From Pseudomonadales bacterium (GTDB lineage Bacteria > Pseudomonadota > Gammaproteobacteria > Pseudomonadales > Azotimanducaceae): 64,000 nt of DNA. Positions 27,456 to 36,805 of this stretch are shown piece by piece. The notes under the pieces were generated by a model. It did no database searches and was not told where the DNA came from. It saw nothing but the letters and a program-made list of their open reading frames with translations. Where the stretch lies: positions 105,911-169,910 of the forward strand of contig JANQPF010000027.1 in NCBI GenBank assembly GCA_028285415.1. The letters run 5' to 3'. Position numbers and translations under genes: made by a program. Each line of letters opens with the position of its first letter. Position 1 is the first letter of the stretch.

Positions 27456-27761
27456 TTAGTGAATCGTAAAGAGCTGATCGAAGTTCGATATGGTGAGGAT
27501 TTTCTTCACATCGGCATTGCAGTTGACGATTTCCACGTCCGCGTTGTCGCCGCCCGCGTGATCGCGCAGCAACAGCAGCATGCCAAGGGCGGAGCTGTCG
27601 ATGTAGACGGCTTCCCGCATGTCGATGGAATACTTGTGCGGTCTGGCGTCGAGCCCCTCGTAAGAGTCACGAAAGTCCTTGTGTGCACTGAAATCAAAGC
27701 GCCCGTGAATGGCTATGGTCAGTTTCTGGGCGTCTTGATCGAGTTCGGTTCTGATGGTCAT
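27456..27761 (-). CDS. STAS-domain anti-anti-sigma factor (HsbA-like)
   Basis: The 101-residue protein is one STAS domain with the phosphorylatable Ser in YIDSSALGMLLLL. In P. aeruginosa the equivalent HsbA binds FlgM, or a diguanylate cyclase, depending on its phosphorylation, so it shifts the balance between swimming and biofilm. Its ATG has GGAG 6 nt upstream. It lies 8 nt upstream of the HsbR-like gene, which is the likely kinase/phosphatase for this Ser. Confidence 0.85.
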   Translation of the reverse strand: MTIRTELDQDAQKLTIAIHGRFDFSAHKDFRDSYEGLDARPHKYSIDMREAVYIDSSALGMLLLLRDHAGGDNADVEIVNCNADVKKILTISNFDQLFTIH

Positions 27762-27804
27762 GTAGAGCTCCAGGCAGAATGTTGATTAACCAACCTCATA
27801 AAGC

Positions 27805-28221
27805 TTAGACGAAGAACTTTGCGTTACGGTGTATGTGACCGCGGCGCGCCTTACGGAGCGCCTCACTTTTGTGCGCCAGTTCACGCTCTTCGAGCAGTCT
27901 CTGTAACGCCAGGCGCTCCCGATAGCGCACGAGGTAAGCGTCGGTGTTCTGCCGCTCGATGCGTTCGAGATCTGCCACGACCTGGCCCTGGGCATCAACT
28001 GCGCCTTTGAGCTGGCTGTAGAAGCGGTTGAACGCAGCCAGAGTTGCGGGATGCGACTCAGCGGCATCGAGATGTCGGCGGCGATACTCCGCCATCAGCT
28101 CACTGAGCTGGGTCCGCTTAGTCTGCGCTTCCGCAACGGCCGCCTGGCTGAGCGCAAGCTGAGCCGCGCTTTCGTCTTCCTGCTGTCGTCTGATTTTCAG
28201 CACCTTGCGTAGCTTATCCAT
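27805..28221 (-). CDS. fliJ: FliJ, export chaperone/ATPase stalk
   Basis: The 138-residue protein, starting MDKLRKVLKIRRQQ, is almost wholly alpha-helical with heptad-like spacing, as expected for the antiparallel coiled coil of FliJ. It sits in the FliI ring and contacts FlhA. The ATG at 28221 overlaps the fliI stop by 8 nt, which supports this start over a longer in-frame reading. Confidence 0.88.
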   Translation of the reverse strand: MDKLRKVLKIRRQQEDESAAQLALSQAAVAEAQTKRTQLSELMAEYRRRHLDAAESHPATLAAFNRFYSQLKGAVDAQGQVVADLERIERQNTDAYLVRYRERLALQRLLEERELAHKSEALRKARRGHIHRNAKFFV

Positions 28222-29599
28222 GGTTCGGGAAACTGTGCTCCAGTCCGGTCGGCGCACTGGCTGGCACGGCGGCAAAAAGCTGGCGCAGCGATTCGTCAGC
28301 CGTACTCACAGTAAGGGCTGCCTGCGCATCCTGCGTGATGAAATCGCGCATCGAGGGAAACCGCGCAATCGCCTCATCCGTCAGCGGATCGCTGCCGTGT
28401 TTGTACGCGCCGATGTTGATGAGATCCTCCTGCTCCCGATAGCACTGCCACAACGCACGAAACTTCTGCGCCAGTGCAAGCTGCTCAGGATTTGCCAGAC
28501 GCTGCATGAGTCGACTGACCGAGCTGCCGATGTCTATGGCAGGGTAGATACCCTGCTCAGCCATGGAGCGGCTGAGCACAACGTGGCCGTCGAGAATGGC
28601 ACGCGCAGCGTCGACAATGGGATCCTGCAGGTCGTCCTCTTCCATGAGCACGGTATAGAATCCGGTAATGGCGCCGTCATTCGCGGTAGCGCCACAGCCC
28701 GCACGTTCAACGAGGCGCGGCAACCACGCAAACGCCGAAGGTGTGTAACCTTTGCTGGTCGGCGGTTCGCCGAGCGCAAGACCAATTTCACGCTGCGCCT
28801 GCGCTACCCGCGTGAGGCTGTCCATCAGGAGCAGCACGCTTTTTCCCTGATCACGGAATCCTTCCGCTATGCGCGTAGCCAGCCGCGCGCCACGCAGCCG
28901 TAGCGCTGCGGAATCGTCGGCCGGACAGGCGACGACAACCGCACGGGCAAGTCCTGCCCCGAGATTGTCCTGCACGAACTCCTGCACTTCGCGTCCGCGT
29001 TCGCCTATCAAACCAACAACAACAACGTCTGCCTGTACGAACCGGGCCAGCATGCCCAACAGAACGCTTTTACCTACACCGCTACCGGCAAACACACCAA
29101 CACGTTGGCCAACCCCAACCCGCAGCAGACTGTTGACGCTGCCGATGCCGACATCGAGCTGCTCGCTGATTGGCATTCGCTGCATGGGATTGATTGTCCT
29201 GGTTGTTACCTTCAAGCCTTCAGGCCCAACGGCGCCCATGCCGTCGATCGGTTCCCCCAGGCCGTTGACAACCCTGCCGAGCAGAGACGTAGGTTCGGGT
29301 ATCTCGTCGAGCTCACCGGTAGTAGCCGGCACACGGATCAAGCTGCCTGGTTCGATGCCGTCAGTATGAGCAAGCGGCATGAGAAACGTCCGATGATCGC
29401 TGAATCCGACTACCTCACAGGGAATCTCATCGTGAGCTTTGATTAACCAGCAGACGTTACCGAGCCCCGCGTGCAATCCTTCTGCTTCTATCAGAAGCCC
29501 CACCGACCGGGTAACTTGAGCGTAACTCGTTGCAGCGAGGCACTGGTCGCGAAGCACGCTGAGCTCTTCGACCAGTCGTCCGAGCGGTGAAGTACTCAA
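28214..29599 (-). CDS. fliI: FliI, flagellar export ATPase
   Basis: The 461-residue F1-beta-like ATPase has the P-loop FAGSGVGKSVL (about 176-186), Walker B VLLLMDSLTRVAQAQREIGL and the family motif PPTSKGYTPSAFAWLPRLVE. It energises protein export with FliH and FliJ. The start is a TTG that overlaps the fliH stop, with GGAGA 4 nt upstream. Confidence 0.95.
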   Translation of the reverse strand: MSTSPLGRLVEELSVLRDQCLAATSYAQVTRSVGLLIEAEGLHAGLGNVCWLIKAHDEIPCEVVGFSDHRTFLMPLAHTDGIEPGSLIRVPATTGELDEIPEPTSLLGRVVNGLGEPIDGMGAVGPEGLKVTTRTINPMQRMPISEQLDVGIGSVNSLLRVGVGQRVGVFAGSGVGKSVLLGMLARFVQADVVVVGLIGERGREVQEFVQDNLGAGLARAVVVACPADDSAALRLRGARLATRIAEGFRDQGKSVLLLMDSLTRVAQAQREIGLALGEPPTSKGYTPSAFAWLPRLVERAGCGATANDGAITGFYTVLMEEDDLQDPIVDAARAILDGHVVLSRSMAEQGIYPAIDIGSSVSRLMQRLANPEQLALAQKFRALWQCYREQEDLINIGAYKHGSDPLTDEAIARFPSMRDFITQDAQAALTVSTADESLRQLFAAVPASAPTGLEHSFPNHG

Positions 29600-30279
29600 G
29601 ATCTCTCCGGATCATCGGGCAACGATGCGTCTGGCATGGGGGGCTCCTCCGTCCGGGGGAGAGATGCCATCTCGGCTTCGTCGATTTGCAATGTTTGAAC
29701 GGCTTGCGTGAGCACGTCATTGAGGTTGCCGGCAACGTCGAGCTCAGCCACGGATTTACCGACTACGGCACGCATGACCCCGGTAGGCAGGTGTGCGTCT
29801 TCGCTGATGGTCACCTCGAGCTGGTCAGCCATGGGGGCAACGTGCGCGTAGTCATCCCTGCTCAAGCGCAGCTCCGGGGCGGTAGCGCTTTCGAGGGCTT
29901 CCTGCATGATGCCGCACAGCGTCTCGACCAGCGCCGGATCGGTGCGCATCTCGTGCAGGAACAGGGTTGAGAACAGCGCCTTGAGAGCGTCCGCCATGTC
30001 CGCAAACGATCTGGCGAACACTTCGCTGCGCACGCGGGTAAGTTCCGCTACGGCGGCTTGCAGCGCCTGCAGCGCAGCCTGGTGGGCAGCGTCGAATGCT
30101 GCCCTGCCGGCAGACTCCCCTGCCGCGTATCCCGCCTCATATCCGGACTGCTGCTCGTTCAAGCCCGACGTGCCGGCAGGCTCGTCTACGGCAGGTACAT
30201 CCGGGGCGGGAGAAAAAGACGGCAGAACCGAAGCGGGTCCGAGCGTCTTCCAGTGGTATTCCTGATCAACACTGCTCAT
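29596..30279 (-). CDS. fliH: FliH, regulator of the export ATPase
   Basis: The 227-residue protein has a Pro-rich N-terminus and a Gly/Ala-rich central helix with GxxxG spacing (SGYEAGYAAGESAGRAAFDA). A C-terminal FliI-binding domain follows. FliH dimerises, binds FliI and tethers it to FliN. It lies 6 nt after fliG. Confidence 0.9.
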   Translation of the reverse strand: MSSVDQEYHWKTLGPASVLPSFSPAPDVPAVDEPAGTSGLNEQQSGYEAGYAAGESAGRAAFDAAHQAALQALQAAVAELTRVRSEVFARSFADMADALKALFSTLFLHEMRTDPALVETLCGIMQEALESATAPELRLSRDDYAHVAPMADQLEVTISEDAHLPTGVMRAVVGKSVAELDVAGNLNDVLTQAVQTLQIDEAEMASLPRTEEPPMPDASLPDDPERS

Positions 30280-30285
30280 CAGCCG

Positions 30286-31302
30286 TTAGACCATCTCGTC
30301 CCCGCCGGCACCGCCAAGCACAATCTCTCCTTCCTCTGCGAGCTTGCGGGCGACTAGGAGAATCTCTTTCTGCGCGGCTTCTACCTCAGACAAGCGCACA
30401 GGACCTTTGGCTTCCATGTCATCCTGCAGCAGCTCGGCAGCACGCTTGGACATGTTGCCGAAAATCTTCTGCTGCAGGCTGATGTCCGCGCCTTTGAGCG
30501 CAAGCGTGAGATTGTCTGTCGAAACTTCCTTCAGCAGCGTTTGAATGCCGCGGTCATCGATGAGCGCCAGGTTGTCGAATACAAACATGAGCTCGTTGAT
30601 GGCTTCGCCAAGCTCCTCGTCTGCTTCTTTGATCGACTCCATGACCGCCTCGTTGGCGTTTTTGTCCATGTTGTTGAGAATTTCTGCAGCCGTTCGGGTG
30701 CCACCCAGCTGGGCAAAACGCGTAGGCCCGGTTTGCGTCGCCTGCTCGTCGAGAACCTGGGCAAGCTCGGCAATCGCTGCGGGTGGAATGCTTTCCAGAT
30801 TAGCGACCCGCATGACAATGTCGCGTCGCATTTCCTCGTCGGGAATGTAGTCGATGACCTGTGCCGCCTGGTCCGGTTCCAGAAATGACATGACAATGGC
30901 CTGTATCTGCGGGTGCTCTGAAATGATGAACTCGGCGATAGCGCGCGGATCCATCCAGCGCAGTTTGTCGAGACCGGCGGTGCTGCCGCCGTTGATCTTT
31001 TCGATGACCGCATTGGCCTTGTGCTCACCAATGGCGTTGGCGAGCGTGTTCTTCAGGTAACGCCCGACGCCCATCGTCAAACCGGATTCGTCCGTTACGG
31101 CCTCGAGGAAGCCGTCGACGACGATGTCTATCTGATCGGTGCTTACAGTGTTCAAGCCGGACATCGCTTCGCTGAGACGCTGCACTTCGCGTTGATCCAG
31201 ATGACGTAACACCTGCGCTGCCTCCGCCTCACCGATTGTGAGTAACAAAATGGCTGCCTGATCAATTCTGTCGAGATCTTCGGTAACCTCACTCATCTTC
31301 AT
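30286..31302 (-). CDS. fliG: FliG, rotor/switch protein
   Basis: The 338-residue protein has three ARM-like domains. The N-terminal part begins DRIDQAAILLLTIGEAEAAQ. The middle domain includes the FliM-binding HPQIQAIVMSFLEPDQAAQV segment. The C-terminal torque domain contains LMFVFDNLALIDDRGIQTLL with charged residues facing MotC. It couples stator motion to the C-ring and binds FliF. Its start overlaps the fliF end by 14 nt. Confidence 0.96.
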   Translation of the reverse strand: MKMSEVTEDLDRIDQAAILLLTIGEAEAAQVLRHLDQREVQRLSEAMSGLNTVSTDQIDIVVDGFLEAVTDESGLTMGVGRYLKNTLANAIGEHKANAVIEKINGGSTAGLDKLRWMDPRAIAEFIISEHPQIQAIVMSFLEPDQAAQVIDYIPDEEMRRDIVMRVANLESIPPAAIAELAQVLDEQATQTGPTRFAQLGGTRTAAEILNNMDKNANEAVMESIKEADEELGEAINELMFVFDNLALIDDRGIQTLLKEVSTDNLTLALKGADISLQQKIFGNMSKRAAELLQDDMEAKGPVRLSEVEAAQKEILLVARKLAEEGEIVLGGAGGDEMV

Positions 31303-32950
31303 TCACCCAATGTTTGACAACCTGCGCCACCCTGTTCGGATCTTCGCTGATCAGATTTCGAACGGTTTCCATTTTCTGTGCCGATGAGTCGTCAGGATCG
31401 TGCAGTATCGGCGACGGTAATCCGGGTACAGCTTCTGACAGCGCTGCCTCGCGCATCTGGGTCATGTCTGCAATGGCCAGACTCTGCTGCTCGCGCACCA
31501 TCTCTCCAGCCTGGCTCAGGTTTTTGTAGAGCGGACGGAGCAGGCCGAAAATCACGAGCAGAATGGCCAACCCGCCGAGGACCTGTTTCAGGAGGTCCGT
31601 GAACCACGTTTGCTCCCACATGGGTTGCGCTACGAGTTCTTCCCTTGGCGCTCGATAGAAAGGCCGGTTCACGACGCTGACGGTGTCACCGCGGTCGGCG
31701 CGAAAACCCACCGCCGTCTGCACCGATTGCGTGAGATCGTTCAGATCTTCTTCCGACCACGCTTCGGACGAGGATTCACCGGACTCCGGGTCGATCACCA
31801 CGCGGTCGTCCACAACGACGGCCACGGAAAGACGGCTGATGGTTCCAATCTGGTGCTGGGTGTAGCTGAGCGTCTTGTCGACCTCGTAGTTTCGCGTCGA
31901 CCGCAACGAGCTGGAGCGGGTTTGTTCCTGCTCCCCGGCATTTTCTTCCACCTCGCCGAACTGCGGGGGCTCGTTCGACAGCGTGCCCGGCACGCCGCCT
32001 ACACCCTGCTCTGTCCCGACTTTTTCCTCTTCGACGCGCTGCTCACTGCGCAGCGCAACGAGATCGGGATTGTAAAGCTCCGAGGACTGTTCGCTCCGGG
32101 TGAAATCGAGCGTTGCATTGACCTCGGCCGTGAAGCGATCCGCACCAACCATCGGGCCGAGGATGTTGGCCACTTTCTCGTACAGCGCCTGCTCCTGGGC
32201 TCGGGTGATTGCCATATCCTGCTGGCTGCGCTCGAGTGCCGGATCGTCGCCGTTGGCAGACAGGAGCGCGCCGGACTGGTCGATGACCACAACGTCCTTG
32301 GGGTCAAGCTCAGGTACGGCGGCGGCAACCAGGCTGGTGATGCCTTTGATCTGATGCGACTTGAGACTGCGTCCGGGTTTCAGGGTAACCGTCACCGATG
32401 AACTCGGTTTGCGACGGTCGCGAATGAAGGTGCTCGTTTTCGGCGTCGCCAACAGTACGCGTGCCTGCGCAACCGCATTGATGCTTGTGATGTGCTTGGC
32501 AAGCTCACCTTCAACCGCGCGGCGATGACGCGCGTTTTCCATGAACTGACTGACGCCAAAGCCCTGCTCTTCGTCGAGTAGCTCGTAGCCGAGCTGGTTG
32601 CCTTCCAGAACTTCTGCCCCGGCAAGTGACATCAGCGCGCTGTAGTACTTGTCCTTCGGTACCAATACCATCCCGGTGCGTTGATCGAGCTGGTAGTCGA
32701 TCTGACTGGCTTCCAGCGCGTCGATGACCTCGTTGGCCCGTGCCGGATTGGACGCACCGCTGACCGGTCTATAGTCGGGCGTTTGCATCCACGTGGTTGC
32801 GAATATCGCCAGCGCCACGCTGCCGGCCAGTGCCACCAGGAGCGTAATCTGGCGTACCACGGGCATGCCAACCGCACCTTTGATGAAGTTGCTCCCCGGG
32901 ATGGCCGGTCCATCGACGTTCACGTCAGCTTGTACGGGCATTTCCGCCAT
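31289..32950 (-). CDS. fliF: FliF, MS-ring protein
   Basis: The 553-residue protein has a first membrane helix (TLLVALAGSVALAIFATTW), ring-building motifs (QLGYELLDEEQGFGVSQF, ARVLLATPKTSTFIRD), a second helix (VLGGLAILLVIFGLLRPLY) and a C-terminal FliG-binding tail (VAQVVKHWVNEDE). It forms the MS-ring on which basal body and export gate assemble. AGGAG precedes the ATG. Confidence 0.96.
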   Translation of the reverse strand: MAEMPVQADVNVDGPAIPGSNFIKGAVGMPVVRQITLLVALAGSVALAIFATTWMQTPDYRPVSGASNPARANEVIDALEASQIDYQLDQRTGMVLVPKDKYYSALMSLAGAEVLEGNQLGYELLDEEQGFGVSQFMENARHRRAVEGELAKHITSINAVAQARVLLATPKTSTFIRDRRKPSSSVTVTLKPGRSLKSHQIKGITSLVAAAVPELDPKDVVVIDQSGALLSANGDDPALERSQQDMAITRAQEQALYEKVANILGPMVGADRFTAEVNATLDFTRSEQSSELYNPDLVALRSEQRVEEEKVGTEQGVGGVPGTLSNEPPQFGEVEENAGEQEQTRSSSLRSTRNYEVDKTLSYTQHQIGTISRLSVAVVVDDRVVIDPESGESSSEAWSEEDLNDLTQSVQTAVGFRADRGDTVSVVNRPFYRAPREELVAQPMWEQTWFTDLLKQVLGGLAILLVIFGLLRPLYKNLSQAGEMVREQQSLAIADMTQMREAALSEAVPGLPSPILHDPDDSSAQKMETVRNLISEDPNRVAQVVKHWVNEDE

Positions 32951-32966
32951 GTGGTGCTCCTACCCC

Positions 32967-33332
32967 TCAAATCGGCATGTTCATGATGTCCTGGTACGCG
33001 GTTACCATCCGGTTGCGTACCTGGACGACGGCTTGAAAACCGACGCTTGCTTTCTGGCTATCGACCATGACCTTGACCAGGTTGGTCTCTTCTCCTCTGA
33101 CGAACGCCGTACTGCCGGCGCTGGAAGTTTTCTGCAACTGGTTTACTGAATCGATGGCGTTCTTCAGCATCCCGCCGAAATCAGCGCGGCTGGGTTCGCT
33201 GACCTTGCCGGGTCCTGCAACGTCTGCAACGCCGCGCGCCGGCCCTACGCTTTGCTGCGCCTGGGCGCGGATCTGGCGCATCTGCGCCAGGACCGCATTG
33301 ATATCTGTGTTGTTTGCTGCTTTGACGTCCAT
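32967..33332 (-). CDS. fliE: FliE, MS-ring/rod junction protein
   Basis: The 121-residue protein ends with the FliE signature AVVQVRNRMVTAYQDIMNMPI. It links the MS-ring to the rod and is needed for export of other rod proteins. It starts 10 nt after fleR with a TAGGAGA Shine-Dalgarno sequence. The tight spacing means any dedicated promoter must lie inside fleR; I found no convincing one. Confidence 0.92.
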   Translation of the reverse strand: MDVKAANNTDINAVLAQMRQIRAQAQQSVGPARGVADVAGPGKVSEPSRADFGGMLKNAIDSVNQLQKTSSAGSTAFVRGEETNLVKVMVDSQKASVGFQAVVQVRNRMVTAYQDIMNMPI

Positions 33333-33342
33333 ACGATGTCTC

Positions 33343-34593
33343 CTAGATCGTCACTCCGCGCTCTTTGAGCTGCTTCAGCTTGTACCGCAGCGTGCGATCG
33401 GAGATGCCGAGCTGCGCGGCGGTTGCTTTGCGCACCCCGTTGTTCTCCTTGAGTATTTTCAGGAGCAGCTGCTCTTCGGATTCGCGCATCCGCGACTGCA
33501 GGGAGGCAGCGGCGGGCAGGCTGATCTCGGCTGTCTGCGGCGAGAGGCCCAGATCCTGGGCTTCGATGACACCGTTTTCACACAGCACAATGGCACGCTG
33601 AATACAGTTTTCGAGCTCCCTGACGTTGCCGGGCCAGCTGTACGTCCGTATCCGTCCCAGCGCAGCTGGACCGAGTGAGATCGCCCGCGTATCCGCGTAC
33701 TTACTCATGAAATGCCGGGCCAACGCGGGTATGTCTTCGGGTCGCTCCCGCAGCGGCGGAATCTGCAGCGGGAACACGCTCAGCCGGTAGTAAAGGTCCT
33801 CACGCAACACACCTTCGGCGACAGCATCGCGAAGATCCCGGTTGCTCGTGGCCAGAACCCGCACGTCTATTTTGCGCGGACTGTTGCTGCCAATTCGTTC
33901 TACTTCCTTTTCCTGCAGCACCCGGAGGAGTTTGGCCTGCAGGCCAACCGGCATTTCCGTAATTTCGTCGAGCAGCAACGTCCCGCCGTCAGCCAGCTCG
34001 AATTTACCCAACCGCTGTTCGGCGGCTCCGGTGAAAGCGCCCTTGTCGTGGCCAAAGAGAACGGCCTCGAGCATCGTTTCCGGAATGGCGGCGCAGTTGA
34101 CAGCTACAAACGGTCCGGCGGCTCTCGGAGACGCCTCATGGATGTGCCTGCAGATCACCTCTTTGCCGGTTCCGGACTCGCCGGATACCAGGACGGCAAT
34201 GTCAGCCTGGGCAACCCTGTCCGCCAGCTGGAGCAGGTTTGTCATGGCCTCACTCTGCGCAACGGTGCCCGCTGTGTCTTCGGCCGTGATACCGTCTCTG
34301 ATCAAGAGCGAAACTCTGCTCAGATCAGCGCCTGCCGGGAGGTATTCAGTGGCACCCTGCTTCAGCGTTTTGACGGCCACGTCCGCCCGGTCCGCACCGC
34401 CAAAAGCAATTAAAGCCTTGGGGTTGGCGGCAGGCTGCAGTCGTTTCAGGCGTGACACATGGACCAACGCCACTCCCGCGCCGTCCAGCGCGGATGGATC
34501 GTCGACGATGTCAGCGCCAATGCCGGCCTCGGTCAGCGCGGCGAGAATGCGCTCCGCCTCGCGGTCGCCTCTGGTGGAAAGGACTGGAATCAT
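33343..34593 (-). CDS. fleR: FleR/FlrC-like sigma-54 activator with pseudo-receiver
   Basis: The 416-residue protein has a receiver-like N-terminus (1-105), an AAA+ domain (Walker [16 protein letters not shown] loop, Walker [10 protein letters not shown]) and a Fis-type HTH ([20 protein letters not shown]). The receiver has no acidic pocket (VLSTRGDRE). His or Val occupies the phospho-Asp position (VALVHVSRL), and the usual LTKP Lys is missing (EYLPAGAD). It therefore should not be phosphorylated in the normal way. FleR/FlrC drives class III flagellar genes with RpoN. The partner kinase gene fleS/flrB is absent: this gene overlaps fleQ by 4 nt. Confidence 0.9.
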   Translation of the reverse strand: MIPVLSTRGDREAERILAALTEAGIGADIVDDPSALDGAGVALVHVSRLKRLQPAANPKALIAFGGADRADVAVKTLKQGATEYLPAGADLSRVSLLIRDGITAEDTAGTVAQSEAMTNLLQLADRVAQADIAVLVSGESGTGKEVICRHIHEASPRAAGPFVAVNCAAIPETMLEAVLFGHDKGAFTGAAEQRLGKFELADGGTLLLDEITEMPVGLQAKLLRVLQEKEVERIGSNSPRKIDVRVLATSNRDLRDAVAEGVLREDLYYRLSVFPLQIPPLRERPEDIPALARHFMSKYADTRAISLGPAALGRIRTYSWPGNVRELENCIQRAIVLCENGVIEAQDLGLSPQTAEISLPAAASLQSRMRESEEQLLLKILKENNGVRKATAAQLGISDRTLRYKLKQLKERGVTI

Positions 34594-35915
34594 TGCAGCG
34601 TTTCCGCCGAGCGGCTGAGTCCGTGTTTGCGCATTTTTTCGACGAGCGTGGTTCGGCGAATGTGCAGCCGATCGGCAGCGCGGGCGACTACCGCGTTGGT
34701 ATCTTCTAACGCCTGTTGGATGAGACTTTTCTCCAGCCGGGTCAGATAGTCTTTCAGATCGATACCGTTGACCGGCAGCAGAATCTCTGTCGGTTCTGCG
34801 GTACCGGACGATCCGGTAGATGCGGACGAAGTACTATCTGCGACAGGCGCATCGAGGTACTTTTTCGGCAGTTCCGTCGAGCGCACCAGGCCGTGAGGGA
34901 ACTGAATGGAGAGCCGCTGCAGCAGATTACCCAGTTCACGTACGTTGCCCGGCCAGGCGTATTCCACCAGGAGATTGAGCGCATCAACCGACAAACGTAC
35001 CTGCAGGCCTTGTTCGTTTTGAATTCGTTCCAGCAGAACGTTGACCAGAAGGGGCAGGTCTTCGAGCCTCTCGCGCAGTGGCGCAAGCTCAATGGGGAAC
35101 ACGTTCAGCCGGTAGAACAGGTCTTCGCGAAACTCTCCGGCTGCAACTTTTTCTTCGAGGTTGGTGTTCGTCGCGGCAACGATGCGCGCGTCGCTGACTC
35201 TGGTCTGGGTGGATCCAACCCGCTCGAAGCTTTTCTGTTCAATCGCCCGCAACAGCTTTACCTGCATGGCAAACGGCATATCGCCAATTTCGTCGAGAAA
35301 CAAAGTGCCGCCATGAGCAAGCTCGAATCTTCCGGTTTTCTGCGTAATGGCCCCGGTAAACGCACCTTTCTCATGCCCAAAGAGCTCGCTCTCGAGCAGC
35401 TCCGCGGGGATGGCGCCGCAATTGACGGGTACAAAAGGACCCTTGCTACGAAGCGAACCAAGATGGAGCGAACGTGCAACGACCTCTTTGCCGGTGCCTG
35501 ATTCTCCTGTGACGAGCACGGTAACGTCCTTCGCGGCTGCGGTAGCCATGAGCTGCCGTGTTTCCACTGCAGCGTCAGAAGCACCGACGTAATCGGCAAA
35601 TACGGAGCTTGGATCGGGAAAGCGCAGAGACTGCACCCGCAAGCTTTCCGCCCGTGCAAACGCAGCCATCAGCGAGCTGACGTTCAGCTGCGCAACGATT
35701 CGATCACTGCCGGGCGTCACCTGATCCTGCAGGAATACGTACGGCACACCGATCGAGGCGGCGTTCGAGCCGTCACCGAGCACAACGGTGGCATCGGCAG
35801 GTAAGTCCGCTACGAGGATCTCGGCAAAAGCCAAGAGGGGTTTGATCTGCGCGACACGCTCGTCGTCTGCAAAATCGAGACCGACGCAAAAGTGAGCCGA
35901 TTGACGGTCCTCCAT
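34590..35915 (-). CDS. fleQ: FleQ/FlrA, sigma-54 master regulator of flagellar genes
   Basis: The 441-residue protein has the divergent FleQ N-terminal domain (1-120), an AAA+ domain ([34 protein letters not shown]) and a C-terminal HTH highly like FleQ ([20 protein letters not shown]). The family identity is firm. The segment before the AAA+ domain reads [11 protein letters not shown], where P. aeruginosa FleQ has the c-di-GMP-binding LFRS sequence, so the key Arg is missing. FleQ activates the early flagellar promoters together with RpoN. Confidence 0.93.
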   Translation of the reverse strand: MEDRQSAHFCVGLDFADDERVAQIKPLLAFAEILVADLPADATVVLGDGSNAASIGVPYVFLQDQVTPGSDRIVAQLNVSSLMAAFARAESLRVQSLRFPDPSSVFADYVGASDAAVETRQLMATAAAKDVTVLVTGESGTGKEVVARSLHLGSLRSKGPFVPVNCGAIPAELLESELFGHEKGAFTGAITQKTGRFELAHGGTLFLDEIGDMPFAMQVKLLRAIEQKSFERVGSTQTRVSDARIVAATNTNLEEKVAAGEFREDLFYRLNVFPIELAPLRERLEDLPLLVNVLLERIQNEQGLQVRLSVDALNLLVEYAWPGNVRELGNLLQRLSIQFPHGLVRSTELPKKYLDAPVADSTSSASTGSSGTAEPTEILLPVNGIDLKDYLTRLEKSLIQQALEDTNAVVARAADRLHIRRTTLVEKMRKHGLSRSAETLQ

Positions 35916-36011
35916 AACCTTTCTCTTCCTTACTTCGTCTTCTCAAAGCCCGGCACGGCGAGCGTTTATGGCGAACCTGGATTAAGTGCACCAGCACCTC
36001 GCCTTGCTTGA

Positions 36012-36040
36012 AGTAAAGTAACGGAATCGGAATTGGTCAA
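36012..36040 (-). promoter_or_regulatory. Weak sigma-70 promoter candidate upstream of fleQ
   Basis: On the minus strand a TTGACC -35 (36035-36040) and a TTTACT -10 (36012-36017) are 17 nt apart, about 95 nt before fleQ. FleQ homologues are normally transcribed by the housekeeping sigma. The -10 match is poor; no sigma-54 site was seen in this 173-nt gap. Confidence 0.3.
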
Positions 36041-36088
36041 ATTTCCGACGGTCTGAATGCGGCAGCCGTCAGGATATGGACGGAGGTA

Positions 36089-36361
36089 TCAGCGCACTGC
36101 AGAAAGCGTCTGGTACACCTCAGCGCCGCAGCGCTTGATCTTTAACGCTTTGAGTTCGGCCGCATCCTGAGTCTGACGTTTGATGACACCGAGCGTGAGG
36201 TTGTTTACGCGCTCCCGCAGCGCAACGAGCTCATCGATGTTGTTGCTGATCAGTAGCGGCTTCAAATCCTGAGCAGCAGCATTGGCGGCATCGAAGTCGC
36301 CCTCAGCGACGGCAGCCTCAATCTCGGTGATGCGCGCAAGCGCTTGTCGCAGCTGGCTCAA
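36089..36361 (-). CDS. fliT: FliT-like flagellar chaperone
   Basis: The 90-residue, mostly helical protein begins at a TTG (MSQLRQALARITEIE), 6 nt after fliS. Position after fliD-fliS and before fleQ is that of fliT in polar-flagellate clusters, and size and helicity fit. FliT caps FliD before export. Sequence similarity to enteric FliT is weak, so the call rests largely on context. Confidence 0.65.
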   Translation of the reverse strand: MSQLRQALARITEIEAAVAEGDFDAANAAAQDLKPLLISNNIDELVALRERVNNLTLGVIKRQTQDAAELKALKIKRCGAEVYQTLSAVR

Positions 36362-36367
36362 TTCTAC

Positions 36368-36763
36368 TCAGCCGGCCGCCGGATCGATCGACGTCCATGC
36401 CCCACGCAGCGTGGTAATGAGGTCAAGCACTTCCGTGAGCGCTTCCATGTCATTGTCGGCGTTGGCACGGAAAAGGCGCCGTTGTATGTAGTCGTACAGA
36501 CCGTCGAGGTTGCGGGCGATGTCACCGCCCTGCTCGTGGTCCAGCGAAGCCTGCAAGCCGTTGACGATGTCGATGCAGGTGTTTATTGCGCCACCTTTGC
36601 CTTCCATGTCCCCGTGCTCCATCATCCCCTGGGCCTGGATGATCCTGTCTCGAGCCCCTTTGAACAGCATGTCTATGAGCTGATGCGGTGTTGCTGCATC
36701 AATGGCTGTTTCGATGTCGAGCTGATGATACTGTTTGACAGGACTGTTCACGCTGGCTTCCAT
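36368..36763 (-). CDS. fliS: FliS, flagellin export chaperone
   Basis: The 131-residue helical protein has the FliS pattern TPHQLIDMLFKGARDRIIQA near the N-terminus, then LDGLYDYIQRRLFRAN and LTEVLDLITTLRGAW. It binds the C-terminal region of flagellin in the cytoplasm and delivers it to FlhA. It lies 42 nt downstream of fliD. Confidence 0.95.
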   Translation of the reverse strand: MEASVNSPVKQYHQLDIETAIDAATPHQLIDMLFKGARDRIIQAQGMMEHGDMEGKGGAINTCIDIVNGLQASLDHEQGGDIARNLDGLYDYIQRRLFRANADNDMEALTEVLDLITTLRGAWTSIDPAAG

Positions 36764-36805
36764 TTCTTGGGTCTCTAATAGTTAGCGGTCGACGGCGACA
36801 AAACT

